This document shows positions 50,158 through 61,796 of a stretch of 64,000 nt of DNA, one piece after another (positions within the stretch are counted from its first letter, which is position 1; each line of letters opens with the position of its first letter). The notes under the pieces were generated by a model. The model did not search any database, was not told the origin of the DNA, and saw nothing but the letters and a program-made list of their open reading frames with translations. Both the position numbers and the translations under genes were made by a program. This DNA comes from Anthonomus grandis grandis (lineage: Eukaryota > Arthropoda > Insecta > Coleoptera > Curculionidae), in NCBI RefSeq assembly GCF_022605725.1, contig NC_065550.1:3658001-3722000 (forward strand). The letters are read 5' to 3'.

Positions 50158-50421
50158 TGTTGAATGTAGCGCCACCTATATTCAATGGTAAATAAGTAGT
50201 AACTGTCTTTTGTATGAAGTGACCATCTTTAAAATTTTCATTCTGTGTGTTGTCTGTCAAAAATAATGATGTCATGTGTAACATTTTTTTTCAAAAAAAT
50301 ATAAAAAAAAAGTAAAAGTTTGTTTCTATAATAGTGATACAATCTTTTTCAAATTAAAATAATCACTATATTAAAACCTCTGAGTTTTATTTCGACGGTC
50401 TACGGAAACCAAATAATAATA
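50158..50421 (+). repeat. Copia 3' LTR
   Basis: 264 bp, preceded by a polypurine tract (gag followed by nine G) and followed by the GGAAT target duplication. Confidence 0.95.
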
Positions 50422-50470
50422 GGAATGATTAAATATCGCTTAGAATATTACTTTATGACTCTTCCCACAT

Positions 50471-50564
50471 AAAATTTTGCGATTTAAACATGCATGTCAT
50501 GTGACAATACAAGCAACACAGGCACACGGACTATTCGCGGCACATCAAAGATTCTAATAGATCT
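50471..50564 (-). repeat. Inverted repeat, right arm of the 13-kb island
   Basis: This is the complement of 37381-37489, ending attctaatagatct. After removing the LINE and copia insertions, the bounded DNA would be about 3.4 kb, a reasonable size for an autonomous transposon. No clear target duplication is visible outside the arms. Confidence 0.7.
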
Positions 50565-50572
50565 CTATATAT

Positions 50573-52310
50573 ATGTTTTTATGATAGTAGACTATACATT
50601 CATCTGTTTAAAAACATTTTGAATCTTTGATTGTAGATTTTCATTATTTTCAGCCGGTATTCCAAAAATTCTGACGTTGTAATTCCTTGACATTTGCTCC
50701 TGATCGTCTAGTGTATTTGCCATTTTTTGATTATCAAATTTTAGTTTAGTTACCTACAGCTGAAGATCCGATATGCACTGCTCCTGCTCCTTAATATAAT
50801 TAATATATAATTTTCCACACTATTTTGTAGAAATTGATTGGTAAAGATTCCTTTGATTTTTTCAATGTCATTTTCTGATAAAAGCATATCGATTTTTAGA
50901 CTACTGGATATTAATACTAATAAACACAGGTCACACCGTAAATCCAAGAACCAACAAGAAGTAAAGCGTTTTTCACGATACAAACAACTTGTCAACACTT
51001 ACCAGCACAAAATATACACTTTTTAAAATAAAATAGATTTAATTTTGTTACTAAACTTTAGAAAATAGTGAAAATTTATTGCTGTTACTAAAACATGTGT
51101 TTACTCACAAAACGCCATCTTTGTATGAAATACAACGATACATTTTTGATATATCCGCTGAGACGACAAACTTATAAGTCCTAAATCGCAATAAAATATT
51201 TTAAACGTAATTTTGAACTTTCAAAAAATGTGTTTCTATTCACGTTTTCCTTTTAGTCTGAACTAAATAACATTAGTGCAACCTCCTCCGCGAATCGTTC
51301 GCGACTTTTCATCCGCCCCCTTAGACCCTTTCCAGACACAATTCCTCCTTATCCAATAATTCCGGCGGGACGTGGAGGCGACAATCTCAAGTCAAACTTA
51401 ATTGACTTTTAGATATTCCCTCGGGGAGTACGACTCTGTGTTTTGCACCCGTCCAAAAACCCGAATGGAATTGCGATGTCCAGAAAATTAATCCGGGGGC
51501 ACACAAAGACAACAGCCTGCGTTTGGAATAAATTAGACCCCGATGATGATTCGGATACTTGGGTAGTGGGGACCTTTATTTTACCCTTAGGGAGGCTATG
51601 CGCTACTGTATTAAGGTTTACTTAGGGTGCTTTGTTTTGATTTCAGTTTTTTTTTCTTGCAAGGATAACATTCAATTATGTTCTTGAAAAAATAAAATAG
51701 CGATGAAGGTTTATTATAAAATATTTATTAATATTTCCTACAAAATATACGTATCTTAGTCTAAAATATAACGTCTATCTTTAACATAAATATTAACTTT
51801 TTTGACCCTCTTGTTTTTATACTTTTTAAATCTCCTTTTATTTTGTAACTGGTTTATTCAAATTTCAGGCTATAAATTTATCGACATCGGCGGAGTATTC
51901 TATTATTCAACCAATAGATATCCATCCATTGAACTTAAAACAACATAAAAGTTTTATAGTCGGCAAGTGCCGATTTAAGGATGGATTTATAAAGTTGTTA
52001 AATGTTTTAAAGAAATGGTACAATTATTACTTTTTAAATATGTATTGCGAGTAGCTTTGATATGATTTTAGTAGTATAAGTATAATCTTAGAGAGTTTAT
52101 TTATTTCATTTAGATCAGAATTTGCATTATTGTTTGTATTTTCGGTATTGGGTCAAGATAATAGGTGGCTGATCACCATTTTTGATATATACAATGGCTT
52201 CCTCAAAGGCATAAAAATCTGCCACAAAATGAAAGAAGCAATGCGAAGAAATTCCTGACTAACCTATCCTTTTATTATCAAATACTGTTAGTTATGTGTA
52301 AGGTACTGCT
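50573..52310. other. Unassigned sequence; GC-richer patch at 51250-51620
   Basis: Mostly AT-rich without recognised genes. At about 51265-51620 the composition is markedly less AT-rich, with an open 60-aa frame (51443-51625), but no family is recognised. It may be a remnant of single-copy host sequence. Confidence 0.4.
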
Positions 52311-52324
52311 TATTTAAAAAGAGT

Positions 52325-53160
52325 TTTATTTATTTATTTTTAGCAATACAGCCCAACAATATAAGCCATTTACAGAGCCAAAGGTTACAATAATGTTTTA
52401 ACAATTTTTAAGATATAATAAAGACATACATAAATTAAAACTAAAATATTCACCGCGATATCATAGTATAAACTATATTTTAACAATTTATAGCAACAGT
52501 TTTAAGCTTTCTATATAAAAATAAGCAACCACAAGTTATTAACCCAAAAAAAAATACTCTTATACTTAAATCTCAAAGGGAGAAAAAAAAACATAAACAA
52601 TACAAGCAGCAAAGTTAATTAAACGCTCTTACAACTTCAGCACCAGAGCATACAAATAAATCACCAGATTGTAAGACTGTAAGACTCTATTAGCGTTATT
52701 GCACATTACATACAGGGGTGAATATAAGAGTATATTCGTATTTGCCTTGGTACACTAAAAGATTTTAGTATTCCTAGAATTTAATCGTGGTAGACAAAAA
52801 TTTAATTTATCTAGCAATTCAGAACAGCCAATCTTAAATCAAGTTTCTCCTTAATTCAAGGGATTCTACGGAGAATCGAGTTAAAAGCAGATTATATGAA
52901 ATGCCCTGTGGAGCGTAAAAACCATAAACTTAAAAGTATAGATACTTAAGAAACTGTCGTTGAATTTTTTCGATCGAATACTTATGAATTTCATAGTAAG
53001 GGTCCGTATATTAGAAAGCACAAAGCTAAAAAATAATATTTTTATCGCTTCTATGTTATTAAAACCCCGATAGTGGCATACTATAAAGCCCAGTGCACTA
53101 CTAGCACGATCAGAGACGCGCTTTATGAAATCATACTACTCTGTAGCACCCTGACGTGTT
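52325..53160 (-). mobile_element. LINE 3' fragment (CR1/Jockey-like)
   Basis: Minus-strand translation across shifts yields KFISIRSKKFNDSFLSIY, FSVESLELRRN and a tail ending SGDLFVCSGAEVVRAFN, the pattern of the RT thumb and C-terminus of these LINEs. No earlier motif is present. It is a short, old, 5'-truncated copy. Confidence 0.5.
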
Positions 53161-53164
53161 ACAA

Positions 53165-53561
53165 TGCAGGAGGAATTAAATTAATATTTGTTTTTACAAT
53201 ATCGTAAAAATGCTACCACGCGTCAGCACAAATATTGCGTAGTGATTTAAAAGTAGCGCGCGGAAAGCACCTCCATAATTACTACGCGTCTTGTAACCTG
53301 GGATGATTTTAGATTAGACAAGTCTTATTTCTATAATATATATTTTGAATTCATATCGCATTGCAGCACGCAAATGGCGCGCCTTTTTCACCACTACAAT
53401 ACTTACTTTGTTTGTCGCCTGGCTGCGTGCTCCATCTCTTCTAAGTGTTATTCTGTGCAGGTTTTTATTGTTTATTGTTGTTTATAACCTAAACTAACTT
53501 AAAAAATTTTAATTAAAAGTATTTGTGGTAGTGTTTTGTCGCTTTCTTATGAAAAACTATT
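53165..53561. other. 5' flank of the MULE-type gene
   Basis: Contains several CG-rich motifs (acgcgt, agcgcgcgg, ggcgcgcc) but no recognised terminal repeat. It could hold the element's left end and promoter. Confidence 0.35.
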
Positions 53562-55688
53562 ATGAAAATGACCTTTTCAATAAAAGACTTAAAGGATTTC
53601 CTTCGAGAAGTTTGTGATGACCACATAATTTCAAAGTTTGATTACCAAGACGAGGACACTTTTTATTTGGATATTGTTCGCAAAATAAAAGTTATCAAGA
53701 CGATTATAACAAGTTTAGTGTTGAATGGTTGATGAAATTTTCGCTGTTGACTCGAACAAATTGGATTGTAAGATATACTTACCCTAATATTAAAAGATTA
53801 GCTTTTAGAAAAACATTTGTCTGTCAGCATTCTTCGCACAACAAAACTGCTCAAAAAGCTAAATGCAGGAGTCGTAACGAATTATGCACTGCTAAGATTG
53901 ACTTTCGCGCAAAGAAAATAAATAGGTTTACGCGAAAAAATGACGAAAATTTGAAAAGAGGACTCAATGCTGTAATAAATGTGTGTTTTAAACACTCACA
54001 TCTTATTGAGGTAGCTGAAACATTTAGTTATCTACGTTGTGAGCCTAACACTGAATGGGACTTCGAGACTTATTTTAATTCTGGTATGACACCAAGCGCA
54101 GCCAAAACATATCATGACTGATGGAAAAATATGGGACTGAAAGCTTTACATACTTAGCAAATGGTCATTTAAATCCTATCGATAATCATGTATACTATTT
54201 ATTCCAAAAATGGAGGACTTCAAAATATGGTGACAGAGCAGAATAAAATATAAATGAAGTGATTATGCAAAGAAAAATTTAATTAGAAGAAGAAGGTTAT
54301 GTTGTTACATTTAAGGAAAATCCTAGGATAATAGTAATTATAACACCAATTATGAAACGTATTTTTATGGAGGCACTTTCTGATGAAATTGTGTTTGTTG
54401 ATACAACCAGCTCATGTGAGCAGACGAATACGAAGGTAACATTTTGTTTTACAGCTCATAAAGTGGGTGCTATTCCTGTGGCTTGTGTTTTACACATTGA
54501 GCAGTCGCAAGCTAATTATACTTTAGCATTTGCGGCTATCAAAGAAGCACTCGAACAAGATGGCTCTGGAAAGTCCAAGGGTAGTCATGACCGATGACAG
54601 TCAAGCTGAAAGGAATTCTCTACAAGCTGTTTTTCCACAATCTCGATTACTACTTTGTGCTTTTCATATTTCGCAAGCTTTTTGGCGTTGGCTTTGCGAT
54701 GGACGTCATGGTGTTGATAAATCAAAAAGACAAAACATCATGTTACAATTTCGTAATTTGCTGTATGCAAATACACTTACTGAAGCGGAAACTCGATTTC
54801 ATGGTTTTTAGAAACCAACATTGTAAAAGAAAATGAAAAACTATGTTTATATTTAAATAAAATTTAGAAAAGAAGAGAAGAATGGTTTAGAGGATATAGA
54901 ATTAATATTATTACCCGTGGACACAATACCAATAATTATACCGAAGCTTCAATTAGGATACTAAAAGACGTTATTTTGCAAAGATGCAGGGTGTTCAATG
55001 TGTGTGCACTTATAGACTTTATATCAACAATTTTTGAAAAGTACCATCATCGCCGGTGATTCGAGTAAATTTGCATGAATTCAAGGTTTCCTCAAGTGAA
55101 GACGATATAGTGTTTTATACAATTAACATCGATTCTGCATTTTGTGATTGTGTAGCCGGAAAAGGTGGATCATTCTGCAAACATCTTTATGCTGTTGAAA
55201 ATCAGCATAATTTTGTCTTCCAGAACTCTCCAAAAATAGATACAAAGGACCGAATTATGTTTGCTAAGCTAGCTTTAGGAGTAGTAAATGAATCATTTTA
55301 TGAATGTATGGTAAGCTCCAACTCGAACGAAGATGGGTCGAATTTAATCAATTCTAACATTAAGAATACATATTACACTACTGAAAGCAGAGAAACTGAT
55401 GCTTCTGAAAATGTATCAATAGATATAAATATCCAAGAGTTTCAAGCCCAGTATCAGTCGGCGCTGTCAAATTTGAAAAAAGAAGCAAACAGACTACTGG
55501 AAGCGTTTGAGCAGAACCCTAGTTCTGGTGGTTTAAAAGCAATCAATTCACTTACTAATCAGTTAAAACGAATTAGTACCTCAAATCAAGCGATCGACTT
55601 AATACTCAATAAAGCAGTTTTTAGAAGAAGCAGGAAAATAAAAGTACAGCCGACAGCAATAAGTCGCAGAAAATCAACATCGTCATAG
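53562..55688 (+). pseudogene. MULE-type transposase with SWIM zinc finger, frameshifted
   Basis: Pieces are colinear on the plus strand. 53562 onward MKMTFSIKDLKDFLREVCDD; 53729-54121 a FAR1/FLYWCH-like N-terminal Cys/His segment (FVCQHSSHNKTAQKAKCRSR) and CEPNTEWDFETYFNSGMTPS; 54352-54597 EIVFVDTTSSCEQTNTKVTF with the first catalytic Asp and GAIPVACVLHIEQSQANY; 54530-54811 RVVMTDDSQAERNSLQAVFP (second Asp) and LLLCAFHISQAFWRWL; 55056-55688 CDCVAGKGGSFCKHLYAVEN, a CxCx(n)CxH SWIM finger. At least three shifts or stops separate them. It is a Mutator-like enzyme. Terminal repeats were not identified with certainty. Confidence 0.8.
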
Positions 55689-55717
55689 ACAAAGCAAAAT
55701 TTTAATAATTTGAAATA

Positions 55718-55729
55718 GAACACCCTGTA
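55718..55729. repeat. Mariner/MITE-like terminus CACCCTG-TA
   Basis: gaacaccctgta, 40 bp after the MULE stop codon, has the form of the right end of the CAGGGTGTT elements. Its partner was not found to the left. Confidence 0.35.
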
Positions 55730-55841
55730 TATTTTTGCAACGTTTAAATTAATTTATCCTTGACATAATTATTTTCATAAAGGTTTGAGTCTACTATAAT
55801 TATTTTCAAGTATAATTTGGGTAATTTAAAAATAACGTATA

Positions 55842-56186
55842 CAGGGTGTTTCAATATGAGTGTTTGCGGTCCATATTCGTTACAGGCCTGTATTATATTT
55901 TTCTCATACTTTTTTAGGGACATTTCATAGGTTTTTAAGGACGCTCTTCTTAAATAAAATATTTTCAAAATGACGTCACTTCCGATAGTACTGGAGCCAT
56001 ATTAAAAATATTTAAGATGAAAAGAGTATCCTCGAAAATCCCAAGTGCCCATATACTTTAAAAAATATAGTGTAATACAATAAAATAATCAAAATGGGTT
56101 GCCAATGCTCATAGTGAAACAATTTTTTAACAAAGAATCACTCTCTAAAATATCTTCTATTCTAACAAATTAATTCTAACATCCTG
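55842..56186. mobile_element. Mariner-type MITE (345 bp)
   Basis: Starts CAGGGTGTTTCAATATG after TA and ends with AACATCCTG, the inverted form with one change. No coding capacity. The TA on the right side is altered. Related in terminus to the 184-bp MITE at 20095. Confidence 0.5.
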
Positions 56187-56389
56187 CATATTTAGCGTTT
56201 TTACCGGGTTTCGGACATGGGCTCTAACCCCTAACCCATAATATTTCTGACTATAACTTTGATTTTATAAATATCTAAAATATTATCACCATTTCAAAAA
56301 CTCAACACATGAATTTTGTTGAAACAATAAAATTGCCAGTAAGCTAGCGCAATAGAATTATATTTTTAATTTCACCGAATTTATTACTT

Positions 56390-58195
56390 GCGATTTTATT
56401 TACAGGTATTATTTTAACAGCTTTTACTCGTTTGAACACTTTTAAATTCCTCCTAGACTACAGCACACAATTCACGTATGGTTTAAAGCAAGTAAGGATA
56501 AAAGATGATATTCGGTTTTGCTACCGCGTTTTAACACCATAAGTATGTTGACATGCAGTAGGAAATCATAAAGCGCATCAGAGACAGACTCCACCTAATC
56601 CACAAAGGTGAATTTAGGATTAAAATGTACCCGCAAATCCAAAATGGATTCACACCGATTTAGATTTGTTGATAAACCATATTTAAATTCAATTGAATTT
56701 TTTTCCGTGAAAAGTAAGCACTTGAGATTTCGAGACATTAAGATTTAATTTGTTTTTAGTGCCCCAAACCAACACAATTCAAGTCGCTCTGCAAGGAATA
56801 ACAATCTTTTATGTTTACGATAGTAGAAAATACCTTGAGGTCATCGGCAAATAGAAGTTTCTTATTGATGAGGATAGTAATTAGGTCATTTATAAATACC
56901 AGAAAGAATAACGGTCCCAAGATAGAGCCCTGTAACACCGAAGATGCAATATATTTATGCGAACGAAAGCTCCTGTTAAAAGCATATTGTTTTCTGCCTA
57001 ACAAATAACTTTTGAATAAGGAGTTAAAATCAGATGAAAAACCATAGCTTTGAAGTTTTTTTTTTTAAAAAGACTATAATCTCATCGTTCATAAACTTTA
57101 GAAAAATGCAGGCAAATTATGTTTACTTGGCTTTGTTTCTCCAATGCTTCCGCTATATACTGAGCTACAAGGGTCAAATGTGTAACCGTCGATCTTCCTT
57201 TTAAGAAACCACGTTGATATTTGGATAAATCTTTTGAGATAAATGGTTGAATGGCAAAGTGTTGTAGCAAAGTTACACAGAATGGAAATTTATTTTTAAT
57301 GGTGTAATGGCATGCCTACAGTCTTTTACCAGAAAAGATGGAATACCGTCCGAGCCAGCGGTAGGTTTATTTTTAAGTGACCGTATTACAATCAAGATTT
57401 CATGGTCTGTTACCGGTGAAATTTGAAAAGTGTTACACGTACCAAGATGTGAACTCGTACTCACGAAAGAGCTTGCATCTGACTCGGATAGGATAAACAC
57501 TGAATGAAACAATTCGGCAAAACTATTTATGAATATCTGCGGATCAGTAAGGGATCGGTCCATATAACGCATATGTCCTGGGATATTTGATATTCTGTTT
57601 TTAGTGTTAACGGAATTCCAGAACCGGCTGGAATCTGTTAAAGTATTGGCTTCTACATTTTGAATATATGCATTATAAGCTTCTTTCAATTGCCTTTTTA
57701 CTACGGATCTAATATTGCAGAATTCAACTCGGTATTGCTGAATATTTGTATTTTTAACTTTTTTATGCAACCTAGCTTTGTGTTTTACATTTTTAATGAT
57801 ATCTATACCAGCATGGATATTGGTGTTTATGTATTACGCGAAGTGGAACATGTTTAGCAAATATTTTTTGCAATTCATCGTTAAAGCCTTGTACAGCTAA
57901 GCTTATATCACAGAGAAATTGCCAATCAGTTCTTAGTATCTCATGTACATTCAGTATTACAATATACCAAATCTAACAGCCTATTAGACTGATTTGGCAC
58001 AATATTATATTGCTTTAACTCAAAAAATGACAAAAATGAATTAACAGAGGTGCTCTTTCTATCCCGCTGGCCTTGATTACTTACATAATTGGGCACATTA
58101 AAATCGCCAATTGTTAAAAAGTTGCCAGTTATGTCTAATTGTAATAGCATATCAAAAAATCTTTCAAACTCGTCATCGGTTATTTTTGGGGGTAT
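56390..58195 (-). mobile_element. CR1/Jockey-type LINE, truncated
   Basis: Minus-strand motifs in order: VYIPPKITDDEFERFFDMLL and FLTIGDFNVPNYVS (endonuclease, 58195-57941); the linker and RT start KRQLKEAYNAYIQNVEANTL and SLKNKPTAGSDGIPSFLVKD (57770-57273); KYQRGFLKGRSTVTHL (57270-57082); SVLQGSILGPLFFLVFINDL and LLFADDLKVFS with the catalytic ADD (57004-56756); then ILDLRVHFNPKFTF (about 56640). Frames are broken. Its upstream end coincides with the mariner at 58203, which probably inserted into it. Confidence 0.75.
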
Positions 58196-58202
58196 ATACA
58201 GT

Positions 58203-60540
58203 GTGTTTCCTAACTACGGTACGAAACTATACAGGGTGAATCGTTAGGTCGTTTTATGAAAAAAAGTTCCTATGAACGTATGTCGGGAGTTGCTTTGTTT
58301 CTGAGATACAGGGCGATGAAGGTTCAAAAAAATAACGGTATTTTAAAAATACTATAACTATCCTTAAACCTATTTGGTTGAAATTTGGTGCAGTTATTTG
58401 AAGTTATAAGACGCTTATTTAGCTGTAACTAGATTGAAATTATTAGGTCCAGTGGCGTGTCAGTGGGCACCACATGCTTATTGTTGAGAAAAAAACAAGG
58501 CCAATAATTAATTGTTTTGCAGCTTTTTATTTATTTTTGTATTTAAGCAACTAAAAACAACTTTTTCGTATCTTATTATCTTCATATCTGGCTTTGTTTT
58601 CGAGAAAAAAAAATTAAAGTATCTATAACTCATTCTAAAAATTATCCATGGACGACAACATGAAATAAAAACCAATTAATTCGATAAACAATTTCGACCT
58701 TAAAGTACATGAGCAAAATGTCAACCCTCCAATGCACGACTTTTTGGTCTCTTGTGTCTTGTTTACTATGATATTAAACATTCAACTTCTACGAGTTTTA
58801 TTATCAGATTTTTGAAATACAACAAAATAACAAATACATTGCTTCTTATGACAAATAATTGGCAAGTCCATTCAAGTACCTTCTTTGCACCTGCTTTGGA
58901 GACCAGCTGACAGTGATAGAATTGCTATAAGTAAAATTCAGCTGTCAATTAGCAGTGAATCTCCATCATGAATAATTTTACTAACCATGAAATGACCGAC
59001 ATGCACTTTATTTATGGATTAGCAAATGGAAATGCGGAAGAAGCACGAAGAATTTACCAGGACAGATATCCTAACAGAGTAATTCCATGTGCAAAAACAT
59101 TTAGAAAACTACATGAAAGATTATGTGAAACTGGGAGTTTTAATAAAAATATGGGTGGTGGAAGACCAGAAACTATAACAACGCCTGAACTGGAAGAAGC
59201 TATACTTGATGCTATAGAAGAAGATCCTTCCAATAGTATCAGGAAGATTGCACTGCAGCTTGAAGTCAGTTCAAAAACCGTTTGGAAAGTTCTAAAAAGA
59301 AACCTCCTGCATCCATATCACGTACAGTGTGTACAAGCTCTACTGCCTCGGGATTTTCATCCAAGATTAATGTTTTGCAGGTGGTTGATTCATACGATGG
59401 CACACAATAATAATTTCCTACCAAATATTTTATTTACGGACGAGGCAAATTTTTCAAGAGATGCTATTATGAACTTCCACAATGATCATTTTTGGGCCGA
59501 CGAAAATCCCCACGTTATTAGAGAAACTCATTTTCAGCAACAATTTTCGTTGAACGTTTGGATAGGAATTATTGGTGACTACCTAATTGGCCCATTTTTT
59601 TTACCGGCAAGATTAACAGGTGAATCCTACACGGATTTCTTGCAACACCATTTACCCACTTTATTAGAAGAAGTACCCCTACAAGTAAGAGTCAACATGT
59701 GGTTTATGCACAACGGGGCTGCAGCTTATTTTAGTGTTCTTGCTCGTCAGCATCTCGACGTCATCTACCCTAATTGCTGGATTGGACGTGCAGGACCTCA
59801 AAATTGGCCGGCTCGCAGTCCTGATATAAATCCCCTGGATTACTATTTATGGGGCCATCTGAAGTCTCTTGTTTATAAAACTCCTGTTGTAGATGTGAAT
59901 GACTTGAGGAATCGGATAATTCTCAATTGCAATATCATAAGGGATACTCCAAGTATTTTTTAACGTGTCAGACACTCAATGACAAATCGTTTGCAGTCGT
60001 GTATTTTATTAGAAGGTGGGCATTTTGCTCATTTACTTTAAGGTCGAAATTGTTTATCGAATTAATTGGTTTTTATTTCATGTTGTCGTCCATGGATAAT
60101 TTTTAGAATGAGTTAAAGATACTTAAAATTCTTTTTTTTTCGAAAACAAAGCTAGATATGAAGATAATATAAGATACAAAAAAGTTGTATTTTTAGTTGC
60201 TTAAATACAAAAATAAATAAAAAGCTGCAAAACAATTATTGGTCTTGTTTTTTTCTCAACAATAAGCATGTGGTGCCCACTGTCACGCCACTGGACCTAA
60301 TAATTTCAATCTAGTTACAGCTAAATAAGCGTCTTATAACTTCAAATAACTGCACCAAATTTCAACCAAATCGGTTTAAGGATAGTTATAGTATTTTTAA
60401 AATACCGTTATTTTTTTTAACCTTCATCGCCCTGTATCTCAGAAACAAGGCAACTCCCGACATACGTTCATAGGAACTTTTTTTCATAAAACGACCTAAC
60501 GATTCACCCTGTATAGTTTCGTACCGTAGTTAGGAAACAC
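58203..60540 (+). mobile_element. Mariner-like transposon with ~530-bp inverted repeats
   Basis: The ends are GTGTTTCCTAACTACGG and its complement at 60540. Inverted similarity extends to about 58733 and back to about 60010, including aggtccagtggcgtg, ttatccatggacgacaac and aaagtacatgagcaaaatg-type blocks. The left end carries two extra bases, so the TA target is imperfect. The unique centre is a nearly complete transposase gene. Because the arms are still about 90 percent alike by eye, this copy looks fairly young. Confidence 0.85.
58968..59963 (+). pseudogene. Mariner-like transposase, second catalytic Asp replaced by Asn
   Basis: 331 residues from ATG 58968. Residues 1-65 form the first HTH (AKTFRKLHERLCETGSF), 75-120 the second (SNSIRKIALQLEVSSKTVWK). 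The first catalytic Asp is in NILFTDEANFSRD. The second block reads WFMHNGAAAYFS, where related copies have QDGA, so Asp is replaced by Asn. The third is ARSPDINPLDYYLWGH, 36 residues on. The frame ends at TAA 59961-59963, but about 22 more codons continue in frame and resemble the family C-terminus. A nonsense change therefore removed the tail. Confidence 0.85.
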
Positions 60541-61180
60541 TAAAGTATTGATTTAAAGCTGAATCAGTGAAAATTACTTGATCGTTTAAATAGTTGTTTT
60601 CGATAATCAAATTGAATTAAGCGCCCAATCTTCTATTCGTCTTTTTTTTTTCGTCTCTTCCAACTTTTCTGCATAACATGTTACTACTTACCTACTTTTA
60701 TCACCTCTTATCGACTCTCGTTTCCATTGTTTTACTACTCTTTTTACTCTCATTATTATTTTTTTTTCTTCATTGGCTCTAACCTCTCATTTTTATCTTC
60801 GTTTTTAAATAAGCCTTGTGACCTAATGTTCCATAATTTATTCTGTCTCATCCAATCCTAATATTGACTCTCCTCTTTTATAGAATCAAAGACTATCGGT
60901 CACGTTTCCCATGCTGGTTGACTCTCTTATTCTTCAATCTTCAACTCTCAATTTCTTTCTATTTAACTACTTCTGCTTTACTTCTTTTAACTAACGACTT
61001 TCCCCTCTCTTCAATATGATGATTCTCTTTGCCACCAAAAATGTTCACTTCACAACTCTTTGATAACCAATTGACAATTAGACCCATACCTTAATGTTTA
61101 CTTCATCACCCTTTTTTGCCATCATAGAATTCACTCTGTCTTTTGCTCTCACGATTCTTCTCTATATTACTTTCTTCTAG
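60541..61180. other. Pyrimidine-rich, G-poor tract
   Basis: From about 60630 to 61178 the plus strand is dominated by C and T with very few G (repeated ctctt, cttct and tcatc words) and ends in ttctag. No reading frame or repeat unit is evident. It lies immediately upstream of the right-hand unit U. The strand asymmetry is striking, but its cause is unknown. Confidence 0.6.
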
Positions 61181-61189
61181 TGCATGGAT

Positions 61190-61518
61190 GCACAGACCGC
61201 GGCCCGCCGATCGAATACTGGTGGCCCGCCGACAGCAAAAATAATACTCTCGTATATTTGAAAAATATTGAATTCTTTTCCAGATAAAATCAAAAATAAA
61301 TTTGTTCGAAAAGTAATTTGAAACTCGCGCGTGCGATATTTGAATCTAGCGCGCAAAAATGCTAAGTCAAGTAACATCGCTTGCGGCCTATAAAGTTCAA
61401 AATTGTGGAGAAATCAACAATTTTCTAGCGGGATATGAGCAAGCGAGATAGCAAAAGTTCCGAATTCCCGACTGCTCGCGTAGGTAGATACACGAATCTG
61501 CCAGAGTCGTATGCGCGG
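61190..61518 (+). promoter_or_regulatory. Unit U, right copy: upstream half
   Basis: Plus-strand counterpart of 3046-3392. It ends at the target site ATGCGCGG (61511-61518), the last bases before the hAT insertion. The blocks ctcgcg, gagcaagcgagatagcaa and ggtagatacacga are conserved between the copies. It contains GAA/TTC-type words (caacaattttctagcggg, ttccgaattcccga) that weakly resemble heat-shock elements. Confidence 0.55.
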
Positions 61519-61796
61519 TAGTAATGTGCAACGATTACTTTTATAAGTATCGAGTAGATACTGATACTTTATATCAAAGTATCAGATACTTTGTATTCGT
61601 TACAAAGTAGTCATTACTTCTATATACTTGTTAGTTGTTAGTGAATATACGGGCGAATATTAAGATTTGATATGAATACCTATATTAAATTTAGGACTTG
61701 CTTTGGCGTTTGTTATATTTTTTGAGTTATCAAGTTATCGGGTTATCAAGTTTTAGTAAGATATTACAAAATGATACTTTAATACTTATACTAATA

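Larger units (their letters stand above)
45680..50421 (+). mobile_element. Copia LTR retrotransposon, complete structure
   Basis: Two LTRs (45680-45944 and 50158-50421) begin TGTTGAATGTAGCGCC and are flanked by the 5-bp duplication GGAAT (45675-45679 and 50422-50426). The primer site ggttatgggcccagat (45945-45960) directly follows the left LTR. It matches the internal initiator-Met tRNA segment used by Drosophila copia. A G-rich polypurine tract (50146-50157) precedes the right LTR. The order gag, PR, IN, RT, RNase H is that of Ty1/copia. The LTRs differ at only about four positions, indicating a recent insertion, yet the ORF carries several stops. Confidence 0.95.

Noticed and set aside
51443..51625. 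60-aa frame in the GC-richer patch as a host exon
   Set aside because: No recognisable domain, no clear splice sites, and a single short frame only.
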